Below, one piece after another: positions 43,570-51,648 of a stretch of 64,000 bases of DNA. Location: contig JAFUVQ010000054.1 in the NCBI GenBank assembly GCA_017477505.1, forward strand, positions 143,471 through 207,470, in the 5' to 3' direction. The position numbers and the translations under genes were made by a program. Below the pieces are notes generated by a model, which did no database searches, was not told the origin of the DNA, and was given only the letters and a program-made list of their open reading frames with translations. Within the stretch, counting starts at the first letter, position 1, and each line of letters begins with the position of its first letter. This stretch comes from Eubacterium sp. GTDB lineage: Bacteria > Bacillota > Clostridia > Lachnospirales > Lachnospiraceae.

Positions 43570-44232
43570 ATGGCAGATTTTTTAGAAAATGAAGCTGCTG
43601 AGGCTGAAAATCTTGAGCCTGTTTCGGAAGTAACTCCGGAAGAGACTGCAGAAACAGCCGAGACAGAGGTAGTAACACCTGCCAGGCCGCCAATAAAGAG
43701 TGTTAAGCAGAAGGCTGACACTGAACCAAAATGGTATGTTGTTCATACATATTCCGGATATGAGAACAAGGTTAAGGCAGATATCGAGAAAACCATTGAG
43801 AATCGTAAACTTGAAGACATGATGTTTGAAGTCATGGTTCCGCTTCAGGAAACAGTTGAGATGAAGAATGGTGTCAGAAAGACGATGTCGAAGAAAATGT
43901 TCCCGGGTTATGTGCTTGTTCACATGATCAAGAACGACGTAACATGGTATGTTGTAAGAAATACCAGAGGTGTTACGGGATTCGTAGGACCGGGATCTGA
44001 ACCGGTACCTCTTACTCCGACTGAGATGGCCAAACTTGGCGTCAGAGTCGATAATATCGAGATAGACGTTGAAGTGGGCGATTATATCAGAGTAATTGCA
44101 GGTGCATGGGAAGGAACGGAAGGAACTATCAAGAGTGTAAACCCTGCTAAGCAGGTTGTAACTTTAGACGTTGATATATTCGGACGTTCTACATCTGTTG
44201 AAATCGGATTAGGTGATATTCAGAAGATGTAA
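43570..44232 (+). CDS. nusG: Transcription termination/antitermination protein NusG
   Basis: A 220-residue NusG. The NGN domain begins near residue 53 (KWYVVHTYSGYENKV) and the KOW domain lies near the end (VGDYIRVIAGAWEGTEGTI). An acidic, probably disordered N-terminal extension of about 50 residues (AEAENLEPVSEVTPEETAE) makes it longer than the 175-180 residue E. coli protein. It binds RNA polymerase and links it to the ribosome and to Rho. Confidence 0.96.
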   Translation: MADFLENEAAEAENLEPVSEVTPEETAETAETEVVTPARPPIKSVKQKADTEPKWYVVHTYSGYENKVKADIEKTIENRKLEDMMFEVMVPLQETVEMKNGVRKTMSKKMFPGYVLVHMIKNDVTWYVVRNTRGVTGFVGPGSEPVPLTPTEMAKLGVRVDNIEIDVEVGDYIRVIAGAWEGTEGTIKSVNPAKQVVTLDVDIFGRSTSVEIGLGDIQKM

Positions 44233-44236
44233 CAAC

Positions 44237-44283
44237 GTGGAAGAGAATGTAAAATATCTCAAATGCATTTTCGTTATTACCAC
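44237..44283 (+). promoter_or_regulatory. L1-binding-site-like RNA motif before rplK
   Basis: GTGG (44237-44240) pairs with CCAC (44280-44283); AA then GAGA (44243-44246) pairs with TCTC (44257-44260); the 3' side ends ATTACCAC. The pattern GTGGAAGAG...ATTACCAC is repeated before rplA. It resembles the 23S rRNA site of protein L1 (GUGGGAGG...AUACCAC), the known basis of L1 autoregulation. Confidence 0.6.
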
Positions 44284-44305
44284 ATAATTAGGAGGAAAGC
44301 TAAAA

Positions 44306-44731
44306 ATGGCTAAGAAAGTACAAGGATACATTAAATTACAGATTCCTGCAGGAAAGGCAACTCCTGCACCACCTGTTGGTCCTGCTCTTGGACAGCATGG
44401 TGTAAATATCGTTCAGTTTACAAAGGAGTTTAATGCAAAGACTGCAAGCATGGGAGATACAATCATTCCTGTAGTTATCACAGTTTATGCAGACAGAAGC
44501 TTCAGCTTCATCACAAAGACTCCGCCAGCTGCAGTTCTTCTTAAGAAAGCTGCCGGAATTGCAAAGGCATCCGGAGAGCCAAACAAGAAGAAGGTAGCAA
44601 AGGTAACTAAGGCTCAGGTTAAGGAAATCGCTGAGCAGAAGATGCCTGACCTCAATGCTGCATCTATCGAAGCTGCAGAAAGCATGATTGCCGGAACAGC
44701 AAGATCTATGGGTATTGAAGTAGTAGACTAA
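44306..44731 (+). CDS. rplK: Ribosomal protein L11
   Basis: A 141-residue L11 of normal length with the proline-rich [19 protein letters not shown] near the N-terminus and [17 protein letters not shown] in the middle. L11 binds the GTPase centre of 23S rRNA. AGGAGG precedes the start, just after the L1-like motif at 44237. It forms the L11 operon with rplA. Confidence 0.97.
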   Translation: MAKKVQGYIKLQIPAGKATPAPPVGPALGQHGVNIVQFTKEFNAKTASMGDTIIPVVITVYADRSFSFITKTPPAAVLLKKAAGIAKASGEPNKKKVAKVTKAQVKEIAEQKMPDLNAASIEAAESMIAGTARSMGIEVVD

Positions 44732-44748
44732 TTACGATTATAAGAATA

Positions 44749-44781
44749 GTGGAAGAGGTTCGCTACCTCGATAATTACCAC
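44749..44781 (+). promoter_or_regulatory. L1-binding-site-like RNA motif before rplA
   Basis: GTGG (44749-44752) pairs with CCAC (44778-44781) and GAGG (44755-44758) pairs with CCTC (44766-44769), leaving AA on one side and GATAATTA on the other. This asymmetric internal loop flanked by short helices is what L1 recognises in 23S rRNA. It ends one base before AGGAGG, so L1 binding would block translation of its own gene. Confidence 0.68.
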
Positions 44782-44797
44782 AGGAGGAAATCAAAAA

Positions 44798-45496
44798 ATG
44801 AAAAAAGGTAAAAGATATAACGAGATTTCAAAGCTCGTTGAGAAAAGCAAATTATATGATCTTGAAGAGGCTGTATCAATCATAAAGAAATCAGCTAACG
44901 CAAAGTTCGATGAGACTGTTGAAGCACACCTTCGTCTCGGCGTTGACGGACGTCATGCAGATCAGCAGGTACGTGGTGCTGTTGTACTTCCTCACGGAAC
45001 AGGTAAGACAGTAAGAGTACTTGTATTTGCAAAGGGTGATAAGGTTGATCAGGCACTTGCTGCAGGCGCTGACTATGCAGGCGGCGATGAGCTCGTTCCA
45101 AAGATTCAGAACGAAGGATGGCTTGATTTCGATGTAGTTATTGCTACACCTGATATGATGGGTGTTGTTGGACGTCTCGGACGTGTACTCGGACCTAAGG
45201 GTCTCATGCCAAATCCAAAGGCAGGTACAGTTACTATGGACGTTGTTAAGGCAATCGAGGAAGTTAAAGCCGGTAAGATTGAGTACAGACTTGACAAGGC
45301 AAACATAATCCATGTGCCAGTGGGAAAGGCTTCTTTCACAGAGGAGCAGATCGCAGACAACTTTAAGGCTCTTATGAAGGCTGTTGTTAAGGCTAGACCA
45401 GCAGCTGCAAAGGGTCAGTATCTTAAGAGTGTTACCATCGCTTCAACAATGGGCCCTGGTATCAAGCTTAATACTGCAAGATTCCTTGAGCAGTAA
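44798..45496 (+). CDS. rplA: Ribosomal protein L1
   Basis: A 232-residue L1 with standard motifs [34 protein letters not shown] and the C-terminal [10 protein letters not shown]. It forms the L1 stalk near the E site and represses its own operon. A strong terminator follows at 45529, so rplJ-rplL are not downstream here as they are in E. coli and B. subtilis. Confidence 0.97.
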   Translation: MKKGKRYNEISKLVEKSKLYDLEEAVSIIKKSANAKFDETVEAHLRLGVDGRHADQQVRGAVVLPHGTGKTVRVLVFAKGDKVDQALAAGADYAGGDELVPKIQNEGWLDFDVVIATPDMMGVVGRLGRVLGPKGLMPNPKAGTVTMDVVKAIEEVKAGKIEYRLDKANIIHVPVGKASFTEEQIADNFKALMKAVVKARPAAAKGQYLKSVTIASTMGPGIKLNTARFLEQ

Positions 45497-45528
45497 TAAC
45501 AGAATCATAACGATATAAAGTATATTTA

Positions 45529-45586
45529 AAAATGACGGGTGTCAGGTCTTTCGTATTACGGAAGAATATGATGCCCGTCATTTTTA
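45529..45586 (+). terminator. Terminator after rplA
   Basis: AAAAATGACGGG pairs with CCCGTCATTTTT (12 bp), with an inner TCTTTCG/CGGAAGA stem, ending in T's at 45582-45586. Confidence 0.9.
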
Positions 45587-45614
45587 AGTAACAGGAAACT
45601 TTGTTTCCATAATT
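45587..45614. repeat. Intergenic hairpin repeat, copy D
   Basis: GTAACAGGAAAC-TTT-GTTTCC, the same GGAAAC/GTTTCC core and flanks as the copies at 4771, 13421 and 33420, directly after the rplA terminator. Confidence 0.55.
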
Positions 45615-45619
45615 TAAGG

Positions 45620-45648
45620 TTGAATTTAGTATTGATTTTTAGTACAAT
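45620..45648 (+). promoter_or_regulatory. Promoter of the ACP gene cluster
   Basis: TTGAAT (45620-45625), a 17-base spacer and TACAAT (45643-45648), followed by 71 bases to the ACP start. Confidence 0.65.
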
Positions 45649-45719
45649 CTTATGTAGTTGATTTATGCGGTGTTATGGGATTTGCCGCAAATTACAAAAT
45701 AATAAGGGGGTAAAGTTAC

Positions 45720-45974
45720 ATGGATAAAGAGAAAGTAACTGCGGAGCTTAAGGACCTTCTGGCAGAAGTGATGCCTGAGCTGGGTGACGTTGATTTTACC
45801 AAAAGTATTACGAATGAATATGGGGTTAATTCCATCTCCATAATCAGACTTATCGTTGCGATTGAAAGCAGGTTCAAGATCGCCTTTACGGATTATGAAC
45901 TTGATCTTGGAGCATACGATACATTTAACGATCTTGTGAGCGTGATCGCTGATAAGATTGACAAGCTTGATTAA
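45720..45974 (+). CDS. Acyl carrier protein
   Basis: An 84-residue acidic protein of the four-helix ACP fold. The carrier serine is in GVNSIS (Ser38); the usual Asp before it is Asn here, so the common DSL/DSI motif is altered. This points away from the standard fatty-acid ACP (which is usually in the fab operon) toward a dedicated carrier. It is followed 20 bases later by a BtrH-like gene and, after a terminator, by a phosphopantetheinyl transferase that could load it. Confidence 0.85.
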   Translation: MDKEKVTAELKDLLAEVMPELGDVDFTKSITNEYGVNSISIIRLIVAIESRFKIAFTDYELDLGAYDTFNDLVSVIADKIDKLD

Positions 45975-45994
45975 TTTGTGGGGAGGGTAAATAT

Positions 45995-47056
45995 ATGTCA
46001 AATTCTAAAAAACTACCTGTTACATATCCTATGATCACATCCTGGCAGTGGCATGCTACACTTTTCTCGATTCTTTCGGATGATGACAATGCCAGAAAAT
46101 GGATATTCAGTAATTATATTCAGCTGAGATGCTATAATATCACAGAAATCTTTACAGGAGATGATATGCTTCTTGCAGATATCATGCCGGGAAGCAGTTC
46201 TCTTAAGGAATGTCCATATCTTATAGCATCACTTATGACAAATGAGATGATCAGCAGCTACTGCGGAAATATCATCGATTTCATTATCAAGACTATAGAT
46301 CTTAACGGTTATGTATACGGCGTTTTTGATGAAGCTAAGATTCTCTGTGATTCAGAGGTTGATTATAAGTTCCCTCATGAGCTTTTCATCTATGGTTATG
46401 ACATGGATAAGGAGATTTTCTATGTAGGTGACTTCACATTTAAGGATCATTATTCATTTAATACAGTAAGCTTTGAGGATATAAGACGCGGTTATGATGA
46501 TATCACTGCATCCGATGACCATATGTTCAAGGATGATTATAAGGGACGTCGTGGTCTTTATGTAATCACAAAGAATACAGAGACTCAGTATTATGATGTT
46601 GACCTCAAGTTCATCCGCGATACACTTAGTGAGTATCTTAACTCTGTTGATACCAAGGATCATTTCCGTATGATGAGAAACCGTTTCAGCGATACTACAT
46701 TTGGTGTAAATGTATATGACAGAGTTCTCGAGAGAATAGAAGGACAGCTTGCCAAGGAAGAACCTGATTATGATATCAGAGCACTTCATCTTATGTATGA
46801 CCATAAAGTTCTTATGTATGAGCGTATCAAGTATCTCATGCAGAATGATTACATCGCTTATGATGAAGCACTTCTTAAGAATTATGAGCTTGTAGTTAAG
46901 AATATGCTTACAGCCCGTAACCTTCTTATCAAGATATCCATCAATGATGATGTATCCCAGGTTAATAAGTTCAAGATGTATTTCGGAATTGCAAAAGAGA
47001 AGGAAGTAGCAGTACTCCTTGAAGTAGTTGCAAGACTGGATGAGAAACTCGCATAA
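45995..47056 (+). CDS. BtrH_N/C39-like-fold protein (possible acyltransferase)
   Basis: A 353-residue soluble protein. The N-terminal 190 residues resemble the BtrH_N plan: a ligand region SWQWHATL where such proteins normally carry a reactive Cys, then GYVYGVFDEAKI, HELFIYGYDMDKE with a conserved His-Asp pair, and YVGDFTF. BtrH moves an acyl group from ACP to an amine in butirosin synthesis. The nucleophilic Cys is not where expected, so it may be catalytically different. The C-terminal 150 residues are helical. Being beside an ACP, a role in acyl transfer or in holding an ACP-bound intermediate is plausible. Assignment is by pattern only. Confidence 0.55.
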   Translation: MSNSKKLPVTYPMITSWQWHATLFSILSDDDNARKWIFSNYIQLRCYNITEIFTGDDMLLADIMPGSSSLKECPYLIASLMTNEMISSYCGNIIDFIIKTIDLNGYVYGVFDEAKILCDSEVDYKFPHELFIYGYDMDKEIFYVGDFTFKDHYSFNTVSFEDIRRGYDDITASDDHMFKDDYKGRRGLYVITKNTETQYYDVDLKFIRDTLSEYLNSVDTKDHFRMMRNRFSDTTFGVNVYDRVLERIEGQLAKEEPDYDIRALHLMYDHKVLMYERIKYLMQNDYIAYDEALLKNYELVVKNMLTARNLLIKISINDDVSQVNKFKMYFGIAKEKEVAVLLEVVARLDEKLA

Positions 47057-47070
47057 TAAAGAGATTCAGT

Positions 47071-47102
47071 AAAGACCGGGGCATTTGCTCCGGTCTTTTT
47101 TT
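47071..47102 (+). terminator. Terminator after the BtrH-like gene
   Basis: AAGACCGG (47072-47079) pairs with CCGGTCTT (47090-47097), followed by five T's. Confidence 0.9.
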
Positions 47103-47125
47103 CCGAAATCCTCTGAAAGGAAACT

Positions 47126-47788
47126 GTGATTATAATGACTATATATGTATATGACATAGAAAAGGATGAATATGGGTTTGGGACGCATTTCACGGATAAT
47201 GCATCCATAAGAGCTGTGCTCTCGGACTGGAGATATGCCAAAACATCTGTTATTAAAAATGAAAAAGCCAAAAAACTCTCATTTATGGCAGGAATGCTTT
47301 TCCAGAAGGGGATGAAAGATATCTACGGAATCGATAAGGATGATATAGTTATTAATGAAAATGAATACGGTTGTCCAAAGCTAGTCGGGAAAGATATACA
47401 TTTCAGTATTTCACATGCCGGAATTTTTGTAGCTGTAGCATTTTCGGATAAAGAGACAGGCGTTGACATAGAACATAAGGATGACAGAGGCGGCCTTATT
47501 ACGAGAAGGATGTTTACTGAAAATGAAAGGCAACATGTCGAATCTGCGGATAACGAAGAAGAAGTGAAGAAAAGGTTCCTTTTTGTATGGACCAGAAAAG
47601 AAAGCTATCTCAAATATATAGGTGAAGGCATAAGAAGACCGCTCATAAGCTTTGATGTCATGAGCGGTGAAGAACTGGGCGTAGTATTTGAAACTAAAGA
47701 AATATCCGGATATACGCTGTCACTCTGTATGCCGGATGGAAGTGAAGAAAAAAAGTGGATTATTCTCCCAGAGTTTTCTCACCTTTAG
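47126..47788 (+). CDS. 4'-phosphopantetheinyl transferase (Sfp type)
   Basis: A 220-residue enzyme that transfers phosphopantetheine from CoA to carrier protein serines. Sfp-family motifs are present: ISHAGIFVAVAF, TGVDIEHKD (about 110-118, with the Mg-binding Asp and Glu) and the WTRKESYLKYIGEG helix (about 155-168). A GTG start at 47126 lies 5 bases after AAAGG and is more likely than ATG 47135. The last 29 bases overlap the convergent XRE gene. The nearest substrate is the ACP at 45720. Confidence 0.9.
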   Translation: MIIMTIYVYDIEKDEYGFGTHFTDNASIRAVLSDWRYAKTSVIKNEKAKKLSFMAGMLFQKGMKDIYGIDKDDIVINENEYGCPKLVGKDIHFSISHAGIFVAVAFSDKETGVDIEHKDDRGGLITRRMFTENERQHVESADNEEEVKKRFLFVWTRKESYLKYIGEGIRRPLISFDVMSGEELGVVFETKEISGYTLSLCMPDGSEEKKWIILPEFSHL

Positions 47789-48191
47789 AATAAAGCAGTT
47801 CATTTGTTTCGGAAACGCTGGATTTATGAGAAATCGAATAGATGATAAGAGCGTCACGTTTGTTCTTGGCATAGAGTATGCCTTCTTCAAGAAGCTCCAG
47901 ATATCTTAAGGTCTCTTCAAGAGTGAAACCTGCAGCTATGGCAAGTGATATGGCGTTGTCGCGTCCGGGACGGCGGGAACCGTTCATCATCTGATAGCAG
48001 TAAGTGCGGCTGATACCGCTTGATTTGGCGATTGTATTCTTCTTTGTTCCGTGTCTGGTTCTGATGGATTCAAAGTATGACATATAATCAAGATCTTGAT
48101 ATTCGTCGATTCTTTCTATGTAAGAATCAAGGTCTGATTCGTTTTTTACTTCTGAATTAAGTACGTTCAGAAGATCGTTCGTTGTACGCAT
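47760..48191 (-). CDS. Helix-turn-helix (XRE-like) regulator
   Basis: A 143-residue protein with an HTH in the middle (about 50-105: KKNTIAKSSGISRTYCYQMMNGSRRPGRDNAI split as family pattern), preceded by an acidic helical N-terminus and followed by a helix with YSISHKSSVSE. It is transcribed away from a serine/threonine kinase gene across an 84-base gap. Divergent HTH-kinase pairs recur in Lachnospiraceae; the Ser-rich C-terminal end might be a phosphorylation target, which is inference. The gene's 3' end overlaps that of the PPTase gene. Confidence 0.8.
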   Translation of the reverse strand: MRTTNDLLNVLNSEVKNESDLDSYIERIDEYQDLDYMSYFESIRTRHGTKKNTIAKSSGISRTYCYQMMNGSRRPGRDNAISLAIAAGFTLEETLRYLELLEEGILYAKNKRDALIIYSISHKSSVSETNELLYSKGEKTLGE

Positions 48192-48275
48192 GGCGATGTC
48201 CTTTCGTCAGTGTTATGATGGTTAGATAATAACATATCATTTGTATATTTCAACTGTAAATTAATTGGTAGAGAA

Positions 48276-49388
48276 ATGGATAATAATGCTGTTGTTCAAT
48301 CATATATAGAAAATAACTATGAGGAAGTATCTTCTCTTAAGGATGACGGAAGTGTTGCGCTGATAAGAAACATTGTAGACGGGAAGTACTATGTCCGCAA
48401 GCTGAAGAAGGTCTATAATATTGATATTTATAAGACTCTGGTTGAAAAAAACATCGACGGAATTCCGAAGATATTCGAAATGTACGAAGGAAAGGACGGA
48501 CTTGTTATAGTTGAGGAATACCTGGAAGGGGAGACTCTGGATGTGTTTCTTCAGAACGGTGATGCAGTAGGCGAGGACAGGGAAGCATTTATCTCGGATA
48601 CAGGGATTAAATTATGTAAGATATTGGAAGAAATGCATTTAATGAATCCTCCGATCATACATAGGGATATAAAACCTCAGAATATTATGATACTGGGGGA
48701 TAAAGTATATCTCCTGGACTTTAATATCTCAAGAGAGTTCAAAGGAAAAGGTGAAAAAGATACATTTGTTATGGGAACGCCGGAATTCGCGGCACCGGAA
48801 CAGTTTGGATTCTCTGAAAGCGATGCAAGAACAGATGTATATGCTCTTGGTATTACAATAAAGTATATGGCTGATAAGCTTTCTGTTAAGTCTTCAAAAC
48901 TGAATTCGATAATAAAAAAGGCTGCGGCATTTGATCCCAGGGACAGATATCAGAGTGTAGGTGAACTTGAAAAAGCGTTGATGTCCCAGAATGGTAAAAC
49001 TATCAAGGTTTTCCTGAGGAGATTTGCCCTTCCCGGTTTCAGGCAGAGAAAACTGACACATATAATAACGGCTATATTCGGATATACTTTCCTGACATGT
49101 ATACTATGGGACTTTCATATGGGGAACTCGCCTTATGAGGGGATTTATGGAGTAATATACGACCGCTCAGGCGGTATATTTCTTCTGTTCTGCGTGATAA
49201 TGCTTATAGTATATGATTTTGATTATCTGGGCTTTCGTTCTAAAACCTGTCCGTGGATGAGAAAAATCAAGAACAGTTTTTTGAAAGTAATATTGATATT
49301 AGCTATCGACTTTGCATTTTTGGTAATGATGTTTTTTCTCTATGTACTTTTTATAGCCACAGTCTGCGGCGGGCACGAGATTGCATGA
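48276..49388 (+). CDS. Membrane-anchored serine/threonine protein kinase
   Basis: A 370-residue Hanks-type kinase of about 255 residues followed by three membrane helices near 268-290, 300-320 and 340-365. Catalytic features: the VAIK-like Lys in YYVRKLKK, the catalytic loop HRDIKPQN, DFNIS in place of DFG (metal-binding Asp kept), and GTPEFAAPEQFG. The N-terminal glycine loop is weak. There are no PASTA repeats, so it is not the PrkC type; the sensor could be the small loops of the membrane part. Likely partner is the divergent HTH gene. Confidence 0.86.
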   Translation: MDNNAVVQSYIENNYEEVSSLKDDGSVALIRNIVDGKYYVRKLKKVYNIDIYKTLVEKNIDGIPKIFEMYEGKDGLVIVEEYLEGETLDVFLQNGDAVGEDREAFISDTGIKLCKILEEMHLMNPPIIHRDIKPQNIMILGDKVYLLDFNISREFKGKGEKDTFVMGTPEFAAPEQFGFSESDARTDVYALGITIKYMADKLSVKSSKLNSIIKKAAAFDPRDRYQSVGELEKALMSQNGKTIKVFLRRFALPGFRQRKLTHIITAIFGYTFLTCILWDFHMGNSPYEGIYGVIYDRSGGIFLLFCVIMLIVYDFDYLGFRSKTCPWMRKIKNSFLKVILILAIDFAFLVMMFFLYVLFIATVCGGHEIA

Positions 49389-49440
49389 TGATAACGTAAG
49401 TGATTGCATAAGTGTTTACGTGATGATAACGTAAGTGATT
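49386..49440. repeat. 20-bp direct repeat before pfp
   Basis: TGATGATAACGTAAGTGATT occurs identically at 49386-49405 and 49421-49440, 35 bases apart. TTACGT/ACGTAA within it also forms an inverted repeat. The pair lies between the kinase gene and the phosphofructokinase gene and may be a repeated operator. Confidence 0.75.
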
Positions 49441-49540
49441 TCGTGTTGTGCAGGTGATGAAAATGTGATAATATGTAACGCGCTGTGCGAAACAGTGATT
49501 CAAATTATATACTTTTTATTATTGACGGGAGACAGATCGG

Positions 49541-50779
49541 ATGAAGAAAAATGTTATAGTAGCTCAATCAGGCGGACCGACAACAGCTATTAATGCCTCA
49601 CTCGCAGGTGTGATCAATGCGACGGTAAGAAGTGAGAAATATGACAAAGTATATGGTGCTCTTCACGGTATACAGGGAGTATTCAAAAGGGAGTTTTTAG
49701 AGCTTAGCGACATGGATGATGCCACATATCCATCGGTTGATCTTCTCAGAAACAGCCCGGCTATGTACCTTGGCTCATGCAGATATAAGATGCCTTCATT
49801 TGAGGAAAAACCGGAAGTATATGAAGGGATTTTTAAGACCTTTGAAGATATGAATGTGGGAGCTTTTTTCTATATCGGCGGAAATGATTCTATGGATACA
49901 GCCGCAAAGCTTTCAGCTTATGCAAAGAGTATTGAATCCGATATCATGATAGCGGGAGTTCCGAAGACCATAGATAATGATATAGTTCTTACGGATCATA
50001 CCCCGGGATATGGTTCTGCCGCCAAGTATATTGCTGCTACAATGCTTGAAATAGCTCATGATACATACATTTACGATCTTCCATGCGTTACCATAGTTGA
50101 GATTATGGGAAGAGATGCCGGCTGGCTTACAGCAGCTGCTGCACTGGCAAGAAATACATATAACAGAACACCTCAGCTCATCTATCTGCCGGAAGTTCCG
50201 TTTGAGATTGATCAGTTCCTTACAGACCTTAAGGAGGAACTCAAAAAGAGTAATAACGTAGTTATAGCTGTTTCCGAGGGGATCAGAGATAAGAACGGCG
50301 AATATGTATCTGCAGGTGTAGCGAAAAATGATCAGTTTGGTCATGCTCAACTTTCCGGAGCAGGAAAAGCTCTTGAGACAGTAGTAAAGAAAGAACTTGG
50401 AATCAAATGCCGTTCCATAGAGTTGAATATACTTCAGAGATGTGCTGCACATCTTGCATCCAGGACAGATCTGGAAGAGGCGATGAAGCTTGGAGAAACA
50501 GCGGTCAGAATGACCGAAGAGGGCAGGACAGGATTCGTTCCTACCATAAAAAGAAAATCTGATATTCCATATCTTTATGATATAGTGCCGGAGGATGTTT
50601 CACTTATTGCAAACTCTGCGAAGTCCGTTCCGTTAGAGTGGATAACCGGGTCACATAATGATGTTACCAAAGAGATGATAGATTATATACGTCCGCTAAT
50701 CCGGGGCGAAGTATCCGTATCATTCCGTGACGGACTGCCGGTATATATACAGATACCGCATCTTACTGACAGAAACTGA
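49541..50779 (+). CDS. pfp: PPi-dependent phosphofructokinase
   Basis: A 412-residue phosphofructokinase that phosphorylates fructose 6-phosphate. Two residues mark the PPi type: Asp after Asn in GGNDS (ATP enzymes have GGDGS) and Lys in VPKTIDNDI (ATP enzymes have Gly). The active-site MGRDAGWLTA is present. The enzyme is reversible and would serve glycolysis and gluconeogenesis. GGGAG precedes the start, and the 20-bp repeats lie upstream. Confidence 0.94.
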   Translation: MKKNVIVAQSGGPTTAINASLAGVINATVRSEKYDKVYGALHGIQGVFKREFLELSDMDDATYPSVDLLRNSPAMYLGSCRYKMPSFEEKPEVYEGIFKTFEDMNVGAFFYIGGNDSMDTAAKLSAYAKSIESDIMIAGVPKTIDNDIVLTDHTPGYGSAAKYIAATMLEIAHDTYIYDLPCVTIVEIMGRDAGWLTAAAALARNTYNRTPQLIYLPEVPFEIDQFLTDLKEELKKSNNVVIAVSEGIRDKNGEYVSAGVAKNDQFGHAQLSGAGKALETVVKKELGIKCRSIELNILQRCAAHLASRTDLEEAMKLGETAVRMTEEGRTGFVPTIKRKSDIPYLYDIVPEDVSLIANSAKSVPLEWITGSHNDVTKEMIDYIRPLIRGEVSVSFRDGLPVYIQIPHLTDRN

Positions 50780-50782
50780 CAC

Positions 50783-50822
50783 GGCTCGGCGCGGCGCATG
50801 TCGCAAGCAACATGTTTTATTC
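50783..50822. repeat. Intergenic hairpin repeat, copy E
   Basis: GCTCGGCGCGGCGCATGTCG and the following AGCAACATG match 4853-4892 with few differences (for example CGAAGC versus CGAGC). GCATG/CATGT arms form a hairpin. It lies directly after pfp. Confidence 0.7.
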
Positions 50823-50869
50823 CATAATTCTGGATGTAAAGGGTAAGATGAAAAGGGGCAGGATGAGAC

Positions 50870-51568
50870 ATGAAAAAGAAATTACTGGCAATACCATTGA
50901 TCATTTTTATTATTATATTTGCGGACATAATTCTGTTCATAGTTGATTATTATCATGCAACAGATGATGTAAAGAATTATATGAATAAAGAGGGCGATGT
51001 GAAGGTCGCTGAAATTTCAGAAGGACTTTTCATAGATGGTCCTGGCACGGAAGGGGCACTGATTTTTTATCCCGGTGCGAGGGTTGAATATACGTCATAT
51101 CTTCCACTTTTATACAAAGTTGCTGAAGGCGGTATTGACTGCTTCCTGGTTGAAATGCCTGTAAATGTTTCACTTCTGAATCAGGATGCTGCTGATGATA
51201 TAATTGAAAATTATGATTATGAAAAATGGTATCTGGGAGGACATTCTCTTGGTGGGGTATCGGCTTCTATGTATGCAGCCGGTCATGAATTAGACGGGAT
51301 GGTCTTTCTGGCGTCATATCCATTTAAACCGATTGATGAACCTGCTCTTGAAATGTACGGCAGTAATGACAAAATTCTGAAAGAAAAAAAGAGAAGCAAG
51401 TCAGATAAGAATCTTTCCGCTGATTCGGTAATAGAAGTCATTGAGGGCGGAAATCATGCACAGTTTGGAAACTATGGCAAACAGCGAGGAGATGGGGAAG
51501 CTTCTATATCAAGAGATAAGCAGCAGGAGATAACCGCTCAGAGGATACTTGAATTCTTTGATGAATAA
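50870..51568 (+). CDS. Membrane-anchored alpha/beta hydrolase
   Basis: A 232-residue protein with an N-terminal helix (ITLFIIFADIILFIVDYY-like, about 7-24) as signal anchor. The nucleophile elbow GHSLGGVSA (about 124-132) and the late GGNHAQFGNYGKQ with catalytic His mark the Abhydrolase_5-like family. It may be an esterase or lipase acting outside the membrane; the substrate is unknown. It begins the transition to the acquired islet. Confidence 0.85.
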   Translation: MKKKLLAIPLIIFIIIFADIILFIVDYYHATDDVKNYMNKEGDVKVAEISEGLFIDGPGTEGALIFYPGARVEYTSYLPLLYKVAEGGIDCFLVEMPVNVSLLNQDAADDIIENYDYEKWYLGGHSLGGVSASMYAAGHELDGMVFLASYPFKPIDEPALEMYGSNDKILKEKKRSKSDKNLSADSVIEVIEGGNHAQFGNYGKQRGDGEASISRDKQQEITAQRILEFFDE

Positions 51569-51648
51569 AAAATGAGGCTTTATCACATTTCTCTCTGTGA
51601 TACAATACAAAACATTTATCATTATGAGCTTCGCTCGTGTCTTTATTA

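Noticed and set aside
45497-45719. rplJ-rplL and an L10 leader after rplA
   Set aside because: A strong terminator follows rplA and the next gene is an ACP; no L10 or L12 sequence is present.
49389-49540. CRISPR from the 20-bp repeats
   Set aside because: Only two copies, one short spacer and no cas genes.
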